From contig NZ_JABURM010000006.1 in NCBI RefSeq assembly GCF_014762685.1, forward strand, positions 794,384 through 858,383: DNA of 64,000 nt. The letters run 5' to 3'. A program made the translations under genes and the position numbers. How positions within the stretch are numbered: the first letter of the stretch is position 1; each line of letters starts with the position of its first letter. The notes below the pieces were generated by a model. The model was not told the origin of the DNA and ran no database searches. It saw only the letters and a list, made by a program, of their open reading frames with translations. Shown piece after piece: positions 53,773 through 61,867 of the stretch. The DNA comes from Gracilimonas sp. GTDB taxonomy: Bacteria > Bacteroidota > Rhodothermia > Balneolales > Balneolaceae.

Positions 53773-55428
53773 TTGTCTTTTGAAGAATTTGGCCTCAGCC
53801 CCGAACTATTGAGCGGGCTGGCCGACGTACGAATTGAAGAACCCACACCTCTCCAAAATGAAGTTATTCCACCGGCACTGCAAGGCAAACATATGCTTGT
53901 AAAACATGAAGCCGGTGATGATGGAGTATTTTTGATACCTGCATTACAAAAACTGACGACCAACGGAGAGGTTTCTGGCACACGAGTTTTAATATTAACC
54001 CCATCTATTGAGCGAGTTAAGGAAATAGACGAAACGGTTTGGGCTATGGGCTACCATGCTCAAATCAGCAGCGCGGCGCTTTCCATGAAAGGAATTCGCA
54101 CTTTGCAAGAAGAAGCAATAAAAGATGGCGCACCGGTTGTGGTAGCAAACCCCGGCCGGCTAATTGAAATACTGGATACTAATAAGCTTAAGCTTCCCCA
54201 CGTGGATCTCGTTATTATTGACGAAGCCCACGGCATGGAGAACTATAACCTGGTGAACCGGGTGAAGGATATCATGCAGCTGGTGGAAGGAGAACCTCAG
54301 ACGCTTATTTTTTCCAAATCCAATAACAAAGCTACACAACAGCTTTCCCAGGCCCTTCAGAATGAACCGGAAGTGATTGGTTTTGATGAATCCGAAGCAG
54401 AAACAGCTGCGGAAGATACCGATACCAAAGAAGATTCCGGCGACCGTGAAGCAGAAACCAAGGCAGACTCCTCATCCGATGCCCAAGAGGATAAGAAAGA
54501 GAAAGAAAAACAAGAGCAGGAAGCTTTTGAACTCGATCAGGAAGAGGTGAACCGCAAGCTCAAGGAAGCGAGTGTAAGCGTGGTTTTGAATCCTGAAGAG
54601 AAGAAGAAAGAGGAAAAACCGAAGGATGAAGCCAAAAATCAGGATCAGGAAAATGATGAAGAAGTAGATCCCGATCCGGTTCCTGAAGATTTGACTCAGG
54701 CTTATATCTACGTACCCCCCAGAGCCAAGATTTCAACTTTACTTGCGCACCTTGAAAAAACTCTGACCGATAAAATCGTCGTTTTTGCTGCTTCCAAACG
54801 GACTACAGACCGGCTGTTCCGTATCATCCGCAAAAAAGGATGGGGTGTAGTCAGCATCAACGAGGGACTGAAGGAAGAATACTATAACGAGCGCTTCGGA
54901 AAATTCACCTCCGGCGACATGAAAATCCTGTTGGTTGGCGGATTGTCGGCCACGGAAGTTGAACTGGATGAAGTGAAGCAGGTCATAAACTATGATGTGC
55001 CGAACGAAGTGGAAGAATACAAGTACCGCGCCGAGTTGGTCGGGAGTGGCAAAGCGGCACGGATGGTGTCTTTAGTTTCCAAAATGGATAAAGACGACAT
55101 CGATGAAATTGTGAAAAAAGTGGGCTATGCTCCCACCGAAATCCCGCTTCCGGAAGAAGTGAAAGAGAAAAAAAGTCGCGGCAAGAAATCCGACAAGAAA
55201 AAGAAAAGCTCTAATAACGATAAAAAGAGCAAAGGCCACGACAAAAAGAATGACGATCGCAAGCGCCGTAAAAAGCCGAATAAGAAAAAAGAGAAGAAAT
55301 CCAACGGACTCCCGCGACCTAGTTACGATGGACTTTCCGGCGGTAAGGAAGGCAAAGGGAAAGACAAACGTCCAACTCCAAGCGGTAAAGAAGGCGCTTT
55401 CGGATGGATTAAAAAACTGTTCGACTAA
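53773..55428 (+). CDS. DEAD-box-helicase-like protein with degenerate ATPase motifs and charged tail
   Basis: This 551-residue protein has the two RecA-like domains of a DEAD-box RNA helicase. The Q motif is good (PTPLQNEVIPPAL), but the P-loop reads KHEAGDDG (44-51) instead of the usual TGSGKT. Motif Ia is changed, motif II is DEAH (150-153), SAT is replaced near 180, and the HRIGRTGR motif is replaced by YRAELVGSGKAAR. ATP hydrolysis is therefore doubtful. A highly acidic/Lys-Glu linker (about 212-310) splits the domains, and residues about 460-530 form a Lys-rich tail suited to RNA binding. The start is TTG with a GAGGTG site upstream. It may be a non-catalytic RNA-binding scaffold (inference). 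Confidence 0.82.
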   Translation: MSFEEFGLSPELLSGLADVRIEEPTPLQNEVIPPALQGKHMLVKHEAGDDGVFLIPALQKLTTNGEVSGTRVLILTPSIERVKEIDETVWAMGYHAQISSAALSMKGIRTLQEEAIKDGAPVVVANPGRLIEILDTNKLKLPHVDLVIIDEAHGMENYNLVNRVKDIMQLVEGEPQTLIFSKSNNKATQQLSQALQNEPEVIGFDESEAETAAEDTDTKEDSGDREAETKADSSSDAQEDKKEKEKQEQEAFELDQEEVNRKLKEASVSVVLNPEEKKKEEKPKDEAKNQDQENDEEVDPDPVPEDLTQAYIYVPPRAKISTLLAHLEKTLTDKIVVFAASKRTTDRLFRIIRKKGWGVVSINEGLKEEYYNERFGKFTSGDMKILLVGGLSATEVELDEVKQVINYDVPNEVEEYKYRAELVGSGKAARMVSLVSKMDKDDIDEIVKKVGYAPTEIPLPEEVKEKKSRGKKSDKKKKSSNNDKKSKGHDKKNDDRKRRKKPNKKKEKKSNGLPRPSYDGLSGGKEGKGKDKRPTPSGKEGAFGWIKKLFD

Positions 55429-55471
55429 GAGATCACAGGTTTTTTGTGATTTAGGGATTGCACAGATTTAG

Positions 55472-55499
55472 AGGCGCATCAGTTGATGCGCCTTTTTTT
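55472..55499 (+). terminator. Rho-independent terminator after the DEAD-like gene
   Basis: Perfect stem AGGCGCATC / GATGCGCCT with a four-base loop followed by seven T. Confidence 0.92.
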
Positions 55500-55577
55500 G
55501 TTTTGGGGAGGTGAGGAAGTTGCTGATTTCAGGGCCGGAGGACGGAGAACCATGGACCGATAATGAGATATCCGCGT

Positions 55578-56486
55578 TCAATCTTTTCCTTTAAACGTGG
55601 TCGAAAAGGCTTCTGAGAATTCTAATTTCACTCCTGTTTTCTTTAGGTAGATGATGGAAAGGGCCATAATCAATAAAATTCCTAAAATGCCTATTAAACC
55701 GGCTTCGGGGCCGAAAGCACCGCCGGTCCACCAATCGGGTCCGCCCTGCTGAATTTGAAAGATGGAGTTGCGGACTTCTTTGCCGCTTACCCGGAACCCA
55801 AAAATTCCGCCCTGAAAGAAATTCCAGGAGAAGTGCAGGCCGATGGGCAGGGCTAATCGTCCGGTTATGATGAAGGGAACGGCCAGCATCACCCCGGCCA
55901 GTATAATGTTAACAACAGCGGTGATTGTAGCATTGGGGTTTCCGGCATGGGCAATCCCAAAAAGAGCGGAACTGACGACGACAGCAATAATGGCGGCTTT
56001 TTGGGGAGTAATGGTGTCAAAAGTAAAGCCCTCGGTGATGTTGGGGATTAGATATCCGCGGGCCATCACTTCTTCATAAAACCCGACAGATATCATTTGA
56101 ATAAAGAAAACCGATAAGGGAATCAGCCAGTAAACCTGACCGCTGCGTTCCCATCCAAATCCGGTGATTTCTAATCCGCCCGTAAGCCATTCAGTGAAAA
56201 AGATCAGGCCCATTGTGAGTCCGGCGATTAAAATCCCGGCCACACACTCTTTTATCCATGTTTTATCCATGTTTAATCCGGAATAGGACCATGACCTTTG
56301 GTCGACGAAGCGGTACATCACATAAAATAATCCCAGGGTGAGAAGGGCCCTTCCAATAAATTCAAGGGAGGTAAAGGGAATAAGGGAAGGAACACCCATC
56401 CCGAAAACGAATAACAGAATAAACATCAGTACCCGAAATAAGGCTCTCAGGCGTTGTTCTTCCTTATTAAAAAATGGATTTAGCAT
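55578..56486 (-). CDS. CPBP-family intramembrane metalloprotease
   Basis: This 302-residue protein has about eight hydrophobic helices carrying the CPBP (CAAX protease / Abi) motifs: EEVMARG (Glu138, Glu139, Arg143), FGIAHAGN (His180) and HFSWNFF (His218). These form the active site of Rce1-like intramembrane proteases. Bacterial members act in bacteriocin self-immunity or membrane protein turnover; the substrate is unknown here. The gene is divergent from the SRAP-fold gene at 56645 across an A+T-rich spacer containing an inverted repeat. Confidence 0.86.
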   Translation of the reverse strand: MLNPFFNKEEQRLRALFRVLMFILLFVFGMGVPSLIPFTSLEFIGRALLTLGLFYVMYRFVDQRSWSYSGLNMDKTWIKECVAGILIAGLTMGLIFFTEWLTGGLEITGFGWERSGQVYWLIPLSVFFIQMISVGFYEEVMARGYLIPNITEGFTFDTITPQKAAIIAVVVSSALFGIAHAGNPNATITAVVNIILAGVMLAVPFIITGRLALPIGLHFSWNFFQGGIFGFRVSGKEVRNSIFQIQQGGPDWWTGGAFGPEAGLIGILGILLIMALSIIYLKKTGVKLEFSEAFSTTFKGKD

Positions 56487-56548
56487 AAACAGAGTTTAAT
56501 GGATGTTGGGATGCTTAGGTAGGGATTAAAATTGAAAAATTAAAGGCT

Positions 56549-56593
56549 AAAGATTAAAAATGAGAAAGAAAGAAGGGATTTTTTAATCTTTAA
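56549..56593. repeat. A+T-rich inverted repeat between divergent genes
   Basis: Arms AAAGATTAAAAA and TTTTTTAATCTTT flank a short purine-rich loop. The right arm continues into AATTTTGAGTTTCTAATTC, which resembles AATTTTGAATTTTTAATTT found on the other side of the SRAP gene (57395-57412). Confidence 0.6.
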
Positions 56594-56644
56594 TTTTGAG
56601 TTTCTAATTCAATAGATTGAGTGAAAGTAAACAAAATACACGAT

Positions 56645-57328
56645 ATGAAGAGATACGTACTTGAAGCCGAAAAATCTGTTATTGAAGAAACCTTTGGCGT
56701 GAAGTCTAATTCGGACAGCCTTTTTGAGCCGAATTATAACGTCATTTCAGGAAATATTATGCCGATTGTGATTCCCAAGGGAGAGGGCAGGCAGATTGTA
56801 AGTTCCGTCTGGGGGCTTAAACAGGACGGGAAAGAAAAGATACTTGTTGAGGCAGATCATGAGAAGGTTTTAAAAAAAGATACTCTGAAAGAGCTTGTAG
56901 TGGAATCCCCTTGTATTATTCCGGCTTCCGGATTTTATAAATGGAAAGAGACGGTGGATGATCCGCTTCCGTTTTATTTGAGGGTGCTGTCGCAGGAAGT
57001 TTCGGGCTTTGCAGGAATTTTTTCTTCCTACAAGAATAAAGAGGGGCGTACTTTGCATTCCTTTGCCGTGCTGACCATGCCCGCGAATGTCCTGGTTGAA
57101 CCGCTTGATCATACCATGCCGGTGATACTGGACCCCAAAGAATATGACCAATGGTTAACGGGAGAGGGAGTTAGGATGCTTAAAAAAGGATTTTCCGGGA
57201 ATCACTTACTTCCGGATATGTCGGTTTTCAGAGTGCCTGAGCTGGTGAATGATCCTGCAAATAATTCTAAAGAGCTTATTCAGCCTATTCCCAAACTTCG
57301 CAATTATGACGTAGAGGATGAGGGTTAG
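56645..57328 (+). CDS. SRAP-fold (YedK/HMCES-like) protein lacking the catalytic cysteine
   Basis: The 227-residue protein clearly has the SRAP fold: YNVISGNIMPIV, SSVWGLK, SPCIIPASGFYKW and MPVIL are in the expected order and spacing. Normal SRAP proteins start MCGR; Cys2 becomes covalently linked to abasic sites in single-stranded DNA. Here the chain starts MKRYVLE, so Cys and Gly are absent. The Asn/Arg DNA-contact motif is also lost (VEADHE), the catalytic Glu in FYEW is Lys, and the HxRMP motif reads DHTMP. It is most likely a non-crosslinking relative with another role, or a decaying paralogue. An in-frame GTG eight codons upstream does not restore a cysteine. Confidence 0.8.
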   Translation: MKRYVLEAEKSVIEETFGVKSNSDSLFEPNYNVISGNIMPIVIPKGEGRQIVSSVWGLKQDGKEKILVEADHEKVLKKDTLKELVVESPCIIPASGFYKWKETVDDPLPFYLRVLSQEVSGFAGIFSSYKNKEGRTLHSFAVLTMPANVLVEPLDHTMPVILDPKEYDQWLTGEGVRMLKKGFSGNHLLPDMSVFRVPELVNDPANNSKELIQPIPKLRNYDVEDEG

Positions 57329-57336
57329 GGAATTAA

Positions 57337-57412
57337 AAATTAAAAATTCAAAGTGAAAAATTAAGAAGAGGCTTTTTAAGCCCTCCAATTTTTAATTTTG
57401 AATTTTTAATTT
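57337..57412. repeat. A+T-rich inverted repeat with terminator-like core between convergent genes
   Basis: The outer arms (57337-57362 and 57387-57412) are near-perfect complements made of AATTAAAAATTCAAA-type sequence. The core GAGGCTTTTTAAGCCCTC adds a G+C-containing stem. Lying between the SRAP gene and the convergent MscS gene, it probably terminates both. It overlaps the last codons of the MscS gene. Confidence 0.65.
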
Positions 57413-58329
57413 CCTGTGGGGGTAGTTCCGGGCTTGCCTTCCGTTGGGTTGTCGTAATAGCGAATGGTTGGGTAGGCGAAGTCAATGTCATCATGTTCGG
57501 CGAAGCGGTCTAAAACCGACTCCCAAATAGCTTGTGAAATGCCGCGGCGTCTTCGAGGGTCTGACAGATACCGGATGGATAAATTGATGCCACTGTCTTT
57601 GACGCTGGTATAAACTATAGGGGTGAGGTAGCGGTATTGAATCAGGTACGACTTTTCGGCTTTCTTGACTTCCTCCCGGGCTTGTTCTACAAATTCCTGC
57701 ATATTTTCTTCTACTACTTCCTCTAAAATCTGTTTTGCCTTTTTCCAGTTACTTTCAAAAGTCACCAGTACCCCCATCTCATTCCAGATAAACTCAAAAT
57801 CACTGGTATAATTGGCAATGTCGTCGGAAAATATTTTATGGTTTGGGACATGAATCACCCGTCCGGTACTTTGATCGGCATCCACCCAATTCCCTATTTC
57901 CAAAATGGTGAACTTGAACACACGGATATCAATGACATCTCCTTTGGATTGGCCTACCTGAATGCGATCACCGATATCAAATGGTTTTCGCCAAATCAAA
58001 AAGAGCCAGGCAGCGATGTCGGTTACAGGATCTTTAAGGGCAATGGCGATACCTGCAGAAAGTAATCCCAAAAACGTACCCAATGAACCTAAAGCAGCAA
58101 ACCAAATCTGCCCAAGAATCAAGGCTCCGATAAAAAAGGCGATGTAGGTGGTGTTTTTACGCCACTTATAGACCGTTTTTTTGTTTTCTATATTTCTTCG
58201 AAGAACCCCGACGACAAATAATCTTATAGCCCATAATACAAGGATGATGACTAAGCTTTCTACTATTTGCACGGCTATACGCGGGGAACCGGCGATAAAT
58301 TCGGTAATATTGTTTATGAATTCTTCCAT
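57406..58329 (-). CDS. MscS-family mechanosensitive ion channel
   Basis: The 307-residue membrane protein has three to four N-terminal helices. The pore helix SAGIAIALKDPVTDIAAWLFLIW is rich in Gly and Ala, and the MscS beta domain follows (KPFDIGDRIQVG, IHVPNHKIFSDDIANYT). A cytoplasmic alpha/beta cage completes it. Such channels release osmolytes on hypo-osmotic shock. A C-terminal tail of about 20 residues rich in Pro, Gly and Thr ends the protein. Divergent from secG. Confidence 0.9.
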   Translation of the reverse strand: MEEFINNITEFIAGSPRIAVQIVESLVIILVLWAIRLFVVGVLRRNIENKKTVYKWRKNTTYIAFFIGALILGQIWFAALGSLGTFLGLLSAGIAIALKDPVTDIAAWLFLIWRKPFDIGDRIQVGQSKGDVIDIRVFKFTILEIGNWVDADQSTGRVIHVPNHKIFSDDIANYTSDFEFIWNEMGVLVTFESNWKKAKQILEEVVEENMQEFVEQAREEVKKAEKSYLIQYRYLTPIVYTSVKDSGINLSIRYLSDPRRRRGISQAIWESVLDRFAEHDDIDFAYPTIRYYDNPTEGKPGTTPTGN

Positions 58330-58426
58330 CCGGACGATTTAATTAATTTTGAGTAGCGAATGCTTGGGATAGTATGCAAAATTGGGTATCTTTTCATCCT
58401 TCAAAAAAAGATAAGAATCTAATTAC

Positions 58427-58801
58427 ATGCTTTATAATATTATTGTAGGAGTTATTGCTGTTATTTGCTTCCTGTTAATCGTGGTGGTGCTTTTGCAACC
58501 CGGACAGGGACAAGGAATTTCCGGAATGGGTGGAGCCGGTGCCATCGGTGGCGGTGGCGGACTTGGTGCACGCCGAACAGCAGACTTGCTTTCGAAAGCT
58601 ACCTCTATACTTGCGGCCATTTTCTTAACACTATGCGTACTTGCTAATTTTGCCATCGACCGCGGTGAAGTAGATCGCAGTATTTTACAAGAAGGAGTTC
58701 CCGGTGGGGTGAACGCGCCTATTGAAGCGCCTTCACAAACACAGCCGGCCATTCCTCAGCAGCAAGATCAAGGTAATTCAGAAGACGACGGCGAGAACTA
58801 A
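58427..58801 (+). CDS. secG: Preprotein translocase subunit SecG
   Basis: This 124-residue protein has two membrane helices (about 2-22 and 52-74) linked by the glycine-rich loop GAGAIGGGGGLGARRTADLLSKAT, divided by the family's LGARR/TADLL signature. SecG assists SecYE during protein export. A Gln/Pro-rich acidic tail follows the second helix, as in Bacteroidota-type SecG. A strong terminator follows. Confidence 0.92.
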   Translation: MLYNIIVGVIAVICFLLIVVVLLQPGQGQGISGMGGAGAIGGGGGLGARRTADLLSKATSILAAIFLTLCVLANFAIDRGEVDRSILQEGVPGGVNAPIEAPSQTQPAIPQQQDQGNSEDDGEN

Positions 58802-58825
58802 ACCGCTTAAGTTTTATAAGAATTT

Positions 58826-58864
58826 AAAGCCCCGCACATAGTTTATGTGAGGGGCTTTTTTTAT
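58826..58864 (+). terminator. Rho-independent terminator after secG
   Basis: AAAGCCCC(GCACATA) pairs with (TATGTGA)GGGGCTTT, followed by a T run. Confidence 0.92.
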
Positions 58865-58981
58865 TTAATAAGGATTTTGCACATATATCAGGCTCAGGGG
58901 CAGGATGATTTTTAAATGAGCTTTTTTGTTTTATGGGTACGTATGTAAAAGAGAGAACAAAAACCCTATTAAACAGAACTT

Positions 58982-59965
58982 ATGAAGCGGTACAACTCAA
59001 AGAATAGAAATTCACGGATGCTTTCGGCTTTAACCATGGTTGCATTGTTTGTGGCAGCCGGTTGCAGTAATCCCGGCGCCCAATTGCTTAACAAGGTGCC
59101 TATTAATTCAGTAGAAGTGGAAGTCCTGGATATGAACGGGGATGCTCTTCAGGGAGCTCAGGTAGAAGCTTCAAACGGACGTAAAACATCTACTGATGCA
59201 GATGGTAAGGCCAAGGTTCGCTTTGGCAGTGTAGGCATTCACTCCATTACTGTTTTGGCAGATAATTATATGCCTAATAATACCATCATAACCATGCCGG
59301 CTGACAGAGGTAAGACCATTACGGCTCAACTGGCAAATCAGGTAGAATTTTCGGGTATCAGCTTTGGCAGTATGAATATGTATCCGATGATGTTCAATTA
59401 TCTGTTTACGGGCTACGGTTATCAGTTGGAGCTGGAGGATTATGCTGAAGGTGGATGGACGAAATGGCGCACGGATGATTCGGAGGGTGCTTATATGAAA
59501 AAAGCATTTTTGAAACAGCTTGATAACGGTCAGCAGTGGTGGCAAATCATCATGATGGACGGCTCCGGGGAAGAAGATGAACAATACATTGCCGAGGTTT
59601 TATTTTCAGAAGATCGCAATTCCATTGTCCGATTAAGAGAAAAAATCGGAGATAATGAAGCGCAGGAGAAGCCGGTCTCGGAAGGATGGTATAATGAACC
59701 GCAGCAATTAACACAGGAATCGGTTGAAGGGGCTCTTTCGGAAGAAAATATATCCGTAACTGTCCCGGCCAATACCTTTACAGCCGATTTACTGAACTTT
59801 GGGGTTGCTCCAGGTATTTCCATGAAGATGTGGCGGGTTTCTTCAAATGAAGTGCCTGGCGCCGTAGTGAAGTATGAAGTTTCTGAAGATAACGGGGAAA
59901 ACCTGTCTTCCATGGAGCTGATGGATTTTGGAACCGACGCAGTTACTCAGCTGGAAAGTTATTAA
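58982..59965 (+). CDS. Lipoprotein with carboxypeptidase-like (Ig-fold) N-terminal domain
   Basis: This 327-residue protein has a long basic start and a lipobox (FVAAGC, Cys28). Residues about 42-120 form a carboxypeptidase regulatory-like domain (VEVEVLDMNGDALQGAQVE, TSTDADGKAKVRFG). The rest is an unrecognised domain rich in Met, Trp and acidic residues, with strand patterns such as WWQIIMMDGSGEEDEQYIAEVLF. No enzymatic motif is seen. The gene is alone, with a terminator shared with the convergent cysM. Likely an outer-membrane or periplasmic surface lipoprotein. Confidence 0.7.
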   Translation: MKRYNSKNRNSRMLSALTMVALFVAAGCSNPGAQLLNKVPINSVEVEVLDMNGDALQGAQVEASNGRKTSTDADGKAKVRFGSVGIHSITVLADNYMPNNTIITMPADRGKTITAQLANQVEFSGISFGSMNMYPMMFNYLFTGYGYQLELEDYAEGGWTKWRTDDSEGAYMKKAFLKQLDNGQQWWQIIMMDGSGEEDEQYIAEVLFSEDRNSIVRLREKIGDNEAQEKPVSEGWYNEPQQLTQESVEGALSEENISVTVPANTFTADLLNFGVAPGISMKMWRVSSNEVPGAVVKYEVSEDNGENLSSMELMDFGTDAVTQLESY

Positions 59966-59987
59966 AAAGAATATCGAGCTAACCTAT

Positions 59988-60022
59988 AAAGTGCGATACC
60001 GGACAGGTATTGCACTTTTTTT
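59988..60022. terminator. Terminator between convergent lipoprotein and cysM genes
   Basis: AAAGTGCGATACC pairs with GGTATTGCACTTT (one G-U) around GGACA; a T run follows on the plus strand. It ends two bases from the cysM stop. Confidence 0.85.
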
Positions 60023-60023
60023 A

Positions 60024-60911
60024 TTACCGATTATCTGCAAAAAGTTCGGAGCTTAAATAGCGGTCACCGCGGTCGCAGGTGATGCATACAATCACGCCCT
60101 CTTCTAAATTTTCAGCTACTTTAAGTGCGGCAGCGAGTGCTCCTCCGCTACTCATGCCGGCAAAAATACCTTCTTCTTTAGCCATTCTTCGCGCCATCAC
60201 GGTGGCTTCCTTTTCACTTACATCAAGGGTGCGGTCAACACGTTCGGCTTCAAAGATCTTGGGCAGGTATTCGGGTGACCATCGGCGGATTCCGGGGATG
60301 GAGGACCCGTCGGTAGGCTGAGTTCCAACAATCTGTACGTCAGGGTTTTGGGATTTCAAATACCGGGATACGCCCATGATGGTTCCGGTAGTTCCCATTG
60401 CGGATACAAAATGCGTGATCTTGCCGTCAGTATCTCTCCAGATCTCAGGGCCGGTGGTGCGTTCGTGCATTTTATAATTATCGGGATTGGCAAATTGATT
60501 GAGTTGAAAATAACCGTGCTCATCGGCCATTTCCTGAGCCAGTTCCCGGGAATACTCAATGGTTTTTTCCGCAGGGGTGAGGATTACTTCAGCCCCAAAA
60601 GCCTTCATGGATTTGATGCGTTCCTCTGTGGCACTTTCCGGCATCAGCAGCTTGATGTTGAGCCCTTTCATGGCAGCGATCATGGCAAGGGCAATGCCCG
60701 TATTTCCGCTGGTGGCTTCCACCAAAGTATCACCGGGCTTGATATCTTCGCGCTCCAGCGCCCCGTTGATCATCCCCAAAGCTGCCCGGTCTTTAACACT
60801 GCCTCCCGGGTTTTGACCCTCCAGCTTACAGTAGATGGTTACCGCTTTATTGACTGGAATATTCTGCAATTCAATAAGCGGGGTGTTGCCTATGAGTTCT
60901 TCGATTTTCAT
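60024..60911 (-). CDS. cysM: Cysteine synthase B (O-acetylserine sulfhydrylase)
   Basis: This 295-residue fold-type II PLP enzyme makes cysteine from O-acetylserine and sulfide or thiosulfate. The PLP lysine is in NPGGSVKDRAA (about residue 41), the substrate loop is EATSGNTGIALAMIAA, and the phosphate-cup and C-terminal PLP-ring Ser regions are present. The GGSVKDR and TSGNTGIALA forms favour CysM over CysK. It follows epsC by 27 bp on the same strand, so acetylation of serine and its sulfhydrylation are encoded together. Confidence 0.93.
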   Translation of the reverse strand: MKIEELIGNTPLIELQNIPVNKAVTIYCKLEGQNPGGSVKDRAALGMINGALEREDIKPGDTLVEATSGNTGIALAMIAAMKGLNIKLLMPESATEERIKSMKAFGAEVILTPAEKTIEYSRELAQEMADEHGYFQLNQFANPDNYKMHERTTGPEIWRDTDGKITHFVSAMGTTGTIMGVSRYLKSQNPDVQIVGTQPTDGSSIPGIRRWSPEYLPKIFEAERVDRTLDVSEKEATVMARRMAKEEGIFAGMSSGGALAAALKVAENLEEGVIVCITCDRGDRYLSSELFADNR

Positions 60912-60938
60912 GAGTATGAGTTTTCAGAAATGATTCTG

Positions 60939-61769
60939 CTATTTATAAATAATCGTATCCGTTTCACCTTCGGAGTTGGACATTTTAGCCTGGTAATAGA
61001 TCTTGGAATTAGCGGGTACACTTTTTGTCAGCCAGACATTACCGCCGATGATACTGCCTTCACCGATAACTGTATCCCCGCCCAGAATAGTTGCCCCTGC
61101 GTATATGACCACATTATCCTCAATGGTTGGATGACGTTTTTTACGGGCATCTTCTTTGTTTACGCTCAATCCTCCCAGGGTCACTCCCTGATAGAGTTTT
61201 ACGTGTGAGCCGATCTTCGTGGTCTCTCCGATTACAACACCGGTACCGTGATCAATACAAAAATGGTCCCCGATCTCGGCTCCGGGATGGATATCAATTC
61301 CGGTTTGCCGGTGGGCATGTTCCGAAATAATGCGGGGAATGAGGTTTACACCAAGATTAAGCAGTTCGTGCGCAATACGGTGGGCGGCCATGGCATAAAA
61401 TCCGGGGTACGTGCGAATGACTTCAGCTTTGCTTTTAGCCGCCGGATCTCCGTCAAAAATAGCATCAATATCTTGCAGCAGCAGCTGTCGAATTCCGGGA
61501 AGTTGCTCAAAGAAGGTATCTTCCAATCCGCTTAACCCGCTTTTAACACACTCTTTGTTATGATCGAGTATGGTTCTCAGCTCCGTTTTGCAGTGCTGCA
61601 GTTGTTCTTGTATTTCATGTTCATCCGTAAAACGGTTGAAAGCAAATTCCGGGAATAACAACCCCAGCAGATCATCAAAAAAAGTAATGACCATTTCCGG
61701 GGGCGGACATTTGGAAACGTCTTGATGGGCTTTTGCCAGTTCTTTGATAAAGGAGTGTATGTTATCCAA
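60939..61769 (-). CDS. epsC: Serine O-acetyltransferase (EpsC/CysE)
   Basis: This 276-residue enzyme makes O-acetylserine from serine and acetyl-CoA. An N-terminal helical domain (about 1-150) precedes a left-handed beta-helix of hexapeptide repeats (about 165-262: GIDIHPGAEIG, DHGTGVVIGETTKIG, KRHPTIEDNVVIYAGATILGG). The catalytic Asp-His in IDHGTG and the later His in KRHPT are present. First gene of the epsC-cysM unit. Confidence 0.93.
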   Translation of the reverse strand: MDNIHSFIKELAKAHQDVSKCPPPEMVITFFDDLLGLLFPEFAFNRFTDEHEIQEQLQHCKTELRTILDHNKECVKSGLSGLEDTFFEQLPGIRQLLLQDIDAIFDGDPAAKSKAEVIRTYPGFYAMAAHRIAHELLNLGVNLIPRIISEHAHRQTGIDIHPGAEIGDHFCIDHGTGVVIGETTKIGSHVKLYQGVTLGGLSVNKEDARKKRHPTIEDNVVIYAGATILGGDTVIGEGSIIGGNVWLTKSVPANSKIYYQAKMSNSEGETDTIIYK

Positions 61770-61867
61770 AATTATAGTCGGTTATGTGAAGCTATTGGTG
61801 AATTCCTAAATAGGTAACATTAAAAGTCCCCGGATCAGTTCGCGGGATTTTGGGAATTCCCTTTTTC

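Noticed and set aside
60348-61208. A 286-codon open frame on the plus strand
   Set aside because: It lies antisense to cysM and epsC, which have full family motifs; the frame is a by-product of their codon use.
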